64,000 nucleotides of DNA. It comes from Alloyangia pacifica (GTDB lineage Bacteria; Pseudomonadota; Alphaproteobacteria; Rhodobacterales; Rhodobacteraceae). The position numbers were made by a program, and so were the translations under genes. The stretch spans positions 1,132,001 through 1,196,000 of the forward strand of contig NZ_CP022189.1 of assembly GCF_003111685.1 (NCBI RefSeq), given 5' to 3'. Positions 61,987 through 64,000 of the stretch are shown here, piece after piece (position 1 is the first letter of the stretch; every line of letters begins with the position of its first letter). The notes beneath the pieces were generated by a model. The model was not told the origin of the DNA, ran no database searches, and worked only from the letters and a program-made list of their open reading frames with translations.

Positions 61987-62025
61987 CCAAGGGGGCGCGG
62001 TCCGTAGCGGACCGCGCCCCCTTGG
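61987..62025. repeat. Perfect 18-bp inverted repeat with 3-base loop
   Basis: Arms CCAAGGGGGCGCGGTCCG (61987-62004) and its exact complement (62008-62025) around TAG. It lies 120 bases after the cobS stop and 40 before the racemase-like start, and may end or process the cobS message. No T-run follows on either side. Confidence 0.6.
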
Positions 62026-62144
62026 TCATTTATTCGTTGATACCCCGGGGGCGGCGGTGCTGTCGACGGGCGCGGAGCCCCTCTGGCGTGCCGATGGTGC
62101 CGCGCCAGGCTGCGGTCCATCCCGGTCGATCTTCCTGCGCTTGA

Positions 62145-63131
62145 TCAGGCCAGCGACAGCGAGGCGGCGCTTTCCGGCAGTTCCTCGTCGAAGCAACGCT
62201 GGTAGAACTCGGCCACGGTCTGCCGCTCGAGCTCGTCGCACTTGTTGAGGAACGACAGGCGGAAGGCATAGCCCACGTTGCGGAAGATCTCGGCGTTGGC
62301 GGCCCAGGCGATCACCGTCCGGGGCGACATCACGGTCGAGAGCTCGCCGTTCATGAAGGCGCGGCGGGTGAAGTCCGCGACGGTGACCATCTGGCGGATG
62401 GTCTTGCGGCCCTTCTCGTTGTTGTAATGCGGCGCCTTCGACAGGACGATGTTCACCTCGGCGTCGATGCTGAGGTAGTTCAGCGTCGCGACCAGGCTCC
62501 AGCGGTCCATCTGGCCTTGGTTGATCTGCTGGGTGCCATGATAGAGACCCGTGGTGTCGCCGAGTCCGACGGTGTTCGCCGTGGCGAAGATGCGGAAGTA
62601 CTTGTGCGGCGTGATCACCTGGTTCTGGTCGAGCAGGGTCAGCTTGCCGTCGGTCTCCAGCACGCGCTGGATCACGAACATCACGTCGGCGCGGCCCGCG
62701 TCGTACTCGTCGAAGACGATGGCGGTGGGGTTGCGCAGCGCCCAGGGCAGGATGCCTTCCTGGAACTGGGTGACTTGCTTGCCGTCGACCAGCTTGATGG
62801 CGTCCTTGCCGATCAGGTCGATCCGGGAGATGTGGCTGTCGAGGTTGACGCGCACGCAGGGCCAGTTGAGGCGCGAGGCGACCTGCTCGATGTGGGTCGA
62901 CTTGCCGGTGCCGTGGTAGCCCTGGATCATCACCCGGCGGTTGTTGCGGAAGCCCGCGAGGATCGCCAGCGTGGTGTCGGGGTCGAACTTGTAGGTGCTG
63001 TCGAGATCCGGCACGCGGTCGGTGCGGTCGGGGAAGCCGTGCACCACCATGTCCGTGTCGATGCCGAACACCTCGCGGACCGAGATTTCCTCGGTGGGTT
63101 TCGCATTGATGTCGATCGTGCCATCCGCCAT
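62145..63131 (-). CDS. cobS: Cobaltochelatase subunit CobS
   Basis: A 328-residue AAA+ ATPase. Walker A G-Y-H-G-T-G-K-S is at 71-78, Walker [11 protein letters not shown] near 140, and sensor elements F-A-T-A-N-T-V-G follow. With CobT it forms the motor for CobN-dependent cobalt insertion in aerobic B12 synthesis. It is first of the leftward group here, with cobT 1.3 kb downstream rather than adjacent. No other cob gene is in the window. Confidence 0.95.
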   Translation of the reverse strand: MADGTIDINAKPTEEISVREVFGIDTDMVVHGFPDRTDRVPDLDSTYKFDPDTTLAILAGFRNNRRVMIQGYHGTGKSTHIEQVASRLNWPCVRVNLDSHISRIDLIGKDAIKLVDGKQVTQFQEGILPWALRNPTAIVFDEYDAGRADVMFVIQRVLETDGKLTLLDQNQVITPHKYFRIFATANTVGLGDTTGLYHGTQQINQGQMDRWSLVATLNYLSIDAEVNIVLSKAPHYNNEKGRKTIRQMVTVADFTRRAFMNGELSTVMSPRTVIAWAANAEIFRNVGYAFRLSFLNKCDELERQTVAEFYQRCFDEELPESAASLSLA

Positions 63132-63314
63132 GGTCGTGCCCCTGTCCGGTCGTTAGAAATTCTCGTGGACCGTCGTGCCCCATATCGCGGGCAAGGGCAA
63201 GGGGGCGGCGGCGGGCTTTGTCGCGGGCCCGGCAGGGCGTCGCGGGCGCCGCGCGGGCGAAGGTGAAATTGCCACGGTTTGTGTTTGCGCCGCCGCCGCA
63301 TCGGGCACTACTCT

Positions 63315-63902
63315 ATGAACAGTACGGAAAAAAGGCAGGCGCGGTACGTGGCGAGTTCCCCCCATTCCGATCTCGAGGATCTGATCGCGCGCGTCGCCAT
63401 GGCCGACCGTGCCGCCTTTGCACGGCTCTACGAGCGCACCTCGGCGAAGCTCTTCGGCGTCTGCCTCCGGGTGCTGCAGGATCGGACCCAGGCCGAGGAG
63501 GCGCTGCAGGACACCTACGTGAAGCTCTGGAACAATGCCGGCAGCTACCGGGTGAACGGCTATTCGCCGATGACCTGGCTGATCACGATGGCGCGCAACG
63601 CCGCCGTCGACCGCCGCCGCCGCAGCGACGTTGAGCGGGCGGTGCAGCCGATCGAGCTTGACGAGCGGCTTGCCAATCCGGCGCCGGGCCCCGCCGAGCA
63701 GGCCGAGGCGCGGGCGGAGGCGGCGGCGCTGGCGCTCTGCATGGAGGAACTGCCGCCCGATCGCGCCGAGATGGTCCGCCGCGCTTATCTCGAGGGGGCC
63801 ACCTATGCCGAGCTGTCCGAGGCCTCCGGGGTCAAGCTCAACACCGTCAGGACCTGGCTGCGGCGCAGTCTGATGGCCCTGCGGGATTGCCTGAGCCGAT
63901 GA
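63315..63902 (+). CDS. ECF sigma factor (SigK/RskA-type pair)
   Basis: A 195-residue ECF sigma factor. Region 2 spans about 25-95 (D-R-A-A-F-A-R-L-Y-E-R-T ... E-E-A-L-Q-D-T-Y-V-K-L-W) and region 4 about 130-190 (L-P-P-D-R-A-E-M-V-R-R-A-Y-L-E-G ... V-K-L-N-T-V-R-T-W-L-R-R). The following gene overlaps by four bases (ATGA) and starts as an anti-sigma factor, as in SigK/RskA pairs. The start at 63315 is chosen; a GTG about 36 bases later is possible. Confidence 0.92.
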   Translation: MNSTEKRQARYVASSPHSDLEDLIARVAMADRAAFARLYERTSAKLFGVCLRVLQDRTQAEEALQDTYVKLWNNAGSYRVNGYSPMTWLITMARNAAVDRRRRSDVERAVQPIELDERLANPAPGPAEQAEARAEAAALALCMEELPPDRAEMVRRAYLEGATYAELSEASGVKLNTVRTWLRRSLMALRDCLSR

Positions 63903-64000
63903 GCGGCCCGCCGCAGCCGGACCCGCCCGAGGGCGTGGAGGCGAGTGCGGCGGAATACGTGCTGGGTCTGCTGCCCGAGCCCGAGCGTCGGGATTTCGAG
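63899..64000 (+). CDS. Anti-sigma factor (RskA-like), truncated by window edge
   Basis: The first 34 residues (M-S-G-P-P-Q-P-D-P-P-E-G-V-E, then A-A-E-Y-V-L-G-L-L-P-E-P-E-R-R-D-F-E) show the conserved Y-V-L-G-L-L-x-x-x-E-R segment of the RskA/ChrR-type N-terminal anti-sigma domain. It overlaps the sigma gene by four bases, so the two are co-translated. The transmembrane and outer parts lie beyond the window. Confidence 0.8.
   Translation, partial: MSGPPQPDPPEGVEASAAEYVLGLLPEPERRDFE

Noticed and set aside
1..64000. CRISPR array, transposase or complete prophage
   Set aside because: No spaced direct repeats, no transposase or integrase motifs and no phage structural genes were seen. The only trace is the relic next to tRNA-Thr.

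Overview
The window is GC-rich, densely coded chromosomal DNA from an alphaproteobacterium, most likely a salt-tolerant member of the Rhodobacterales (Roseobacter/Paracoccus relatives). The call rests on gene content typical of that group: GapR, CarD, CobS/CobT, FdxA, a SUV3-like helicase, an ohr/ohrR pair, a SAM-II riboswitch before metZ, and YdcH, DUF1127 and YciI small proteins. No rRNA operon, CRISPR array, complete insertion sequence or intact prophage was seen. One tRNA gene, tRNA-Thr(UGU), is present, and a decayed phage-type helix-turn-helix gene lies at its 3' end.

Layout. 1-2760: a leftward sulfide/persulfide operon (metallo-beta-lactamase persulfide dioxygenase, two half-size YeeE/YedE membrane proteins, a DUF442 sulfurtransferase/phosphatase) ending at a terminator before a partial YciI gene. 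3075-8915: a small helical protein, a FadJ-like fusion that appears to have lost catalytic residues, a small membrane protein, gapR, a sulfotransferase-like protein and an FbpB-type permease. 8923-9540: tRNA-Thr with its promoter and the relic gene. 9538-10425: purU. 10763-16912: a glucosylglycerate region with a GH13_18 phosphorylase, a DedA protein, a GntP-type permease, glucosyl-3-phosphoglycerate synthase and its phosphatase. 17143-19013: divergent metF/metR with a MetR-type operator. 19135-29974: a cold-shock protein, an ArsC/Spx-like protein, thrS, an amidohydrolase, an MFS transporter, the argP/argO regulator-exporter pair, a DMT transporter, a secreted nuclease, a periplasmic glutathione peroxidase and small zinc-finger proteins. 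30384-38727: a leftward run of M3 oligopeptidase, PLP-dependent Orn/Lys/Arg decarboxylase, ATP-dependent DNA ligase with its partner MBL-fold exonuclease, a lysophospholipase-like hydrolase and an SCP2 protein. 38793-44031: a rightward run of TPR protein, SUV3-like RNA helicase, S4-domain protein, ferredoxin and carD. 44111-47546: type II NADH dehydrogenase and a KefB/C-type antiporter. 47681-52228: SAM-II riboswitch-metZ, folE2, a DUF1127 protein and trkH. 52284-58755: D-lactate/glycolate dehydrogenase-like flavoprotein, CLC channel, ohr/ohrR, DUF427 and aminopeptidase P. 58943-63131: cobT and cobS, separated by a racemase-like gene and a small secreted protein. 63315-end: an ECF sigma factor and the start of its anti-sigma factor.

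Several modules fit together. Osmotic and ionic homeostasis is represented by glucosylglycerate synthesis and phosphorolysis, TrkH, a Kef-type antiporter and a CLC protein. Methionine metabolism is represented by metF, metR and riboswitch-controlled metZ. Thiol and peroxide defence is represented by persulfide dioxygenase, Ohr/OhrR and glutathione peroxidase. Most of the window is ordinary core genome. The observations most worth a second look are the degenerate FadJ-like protein, the carD leader hairpin with an anti-Shine-Dalgarno loop, the glucosylglycerate gene set, the genes inserted between cobS and cobT, and a perfect palindrome upstream of ndh.
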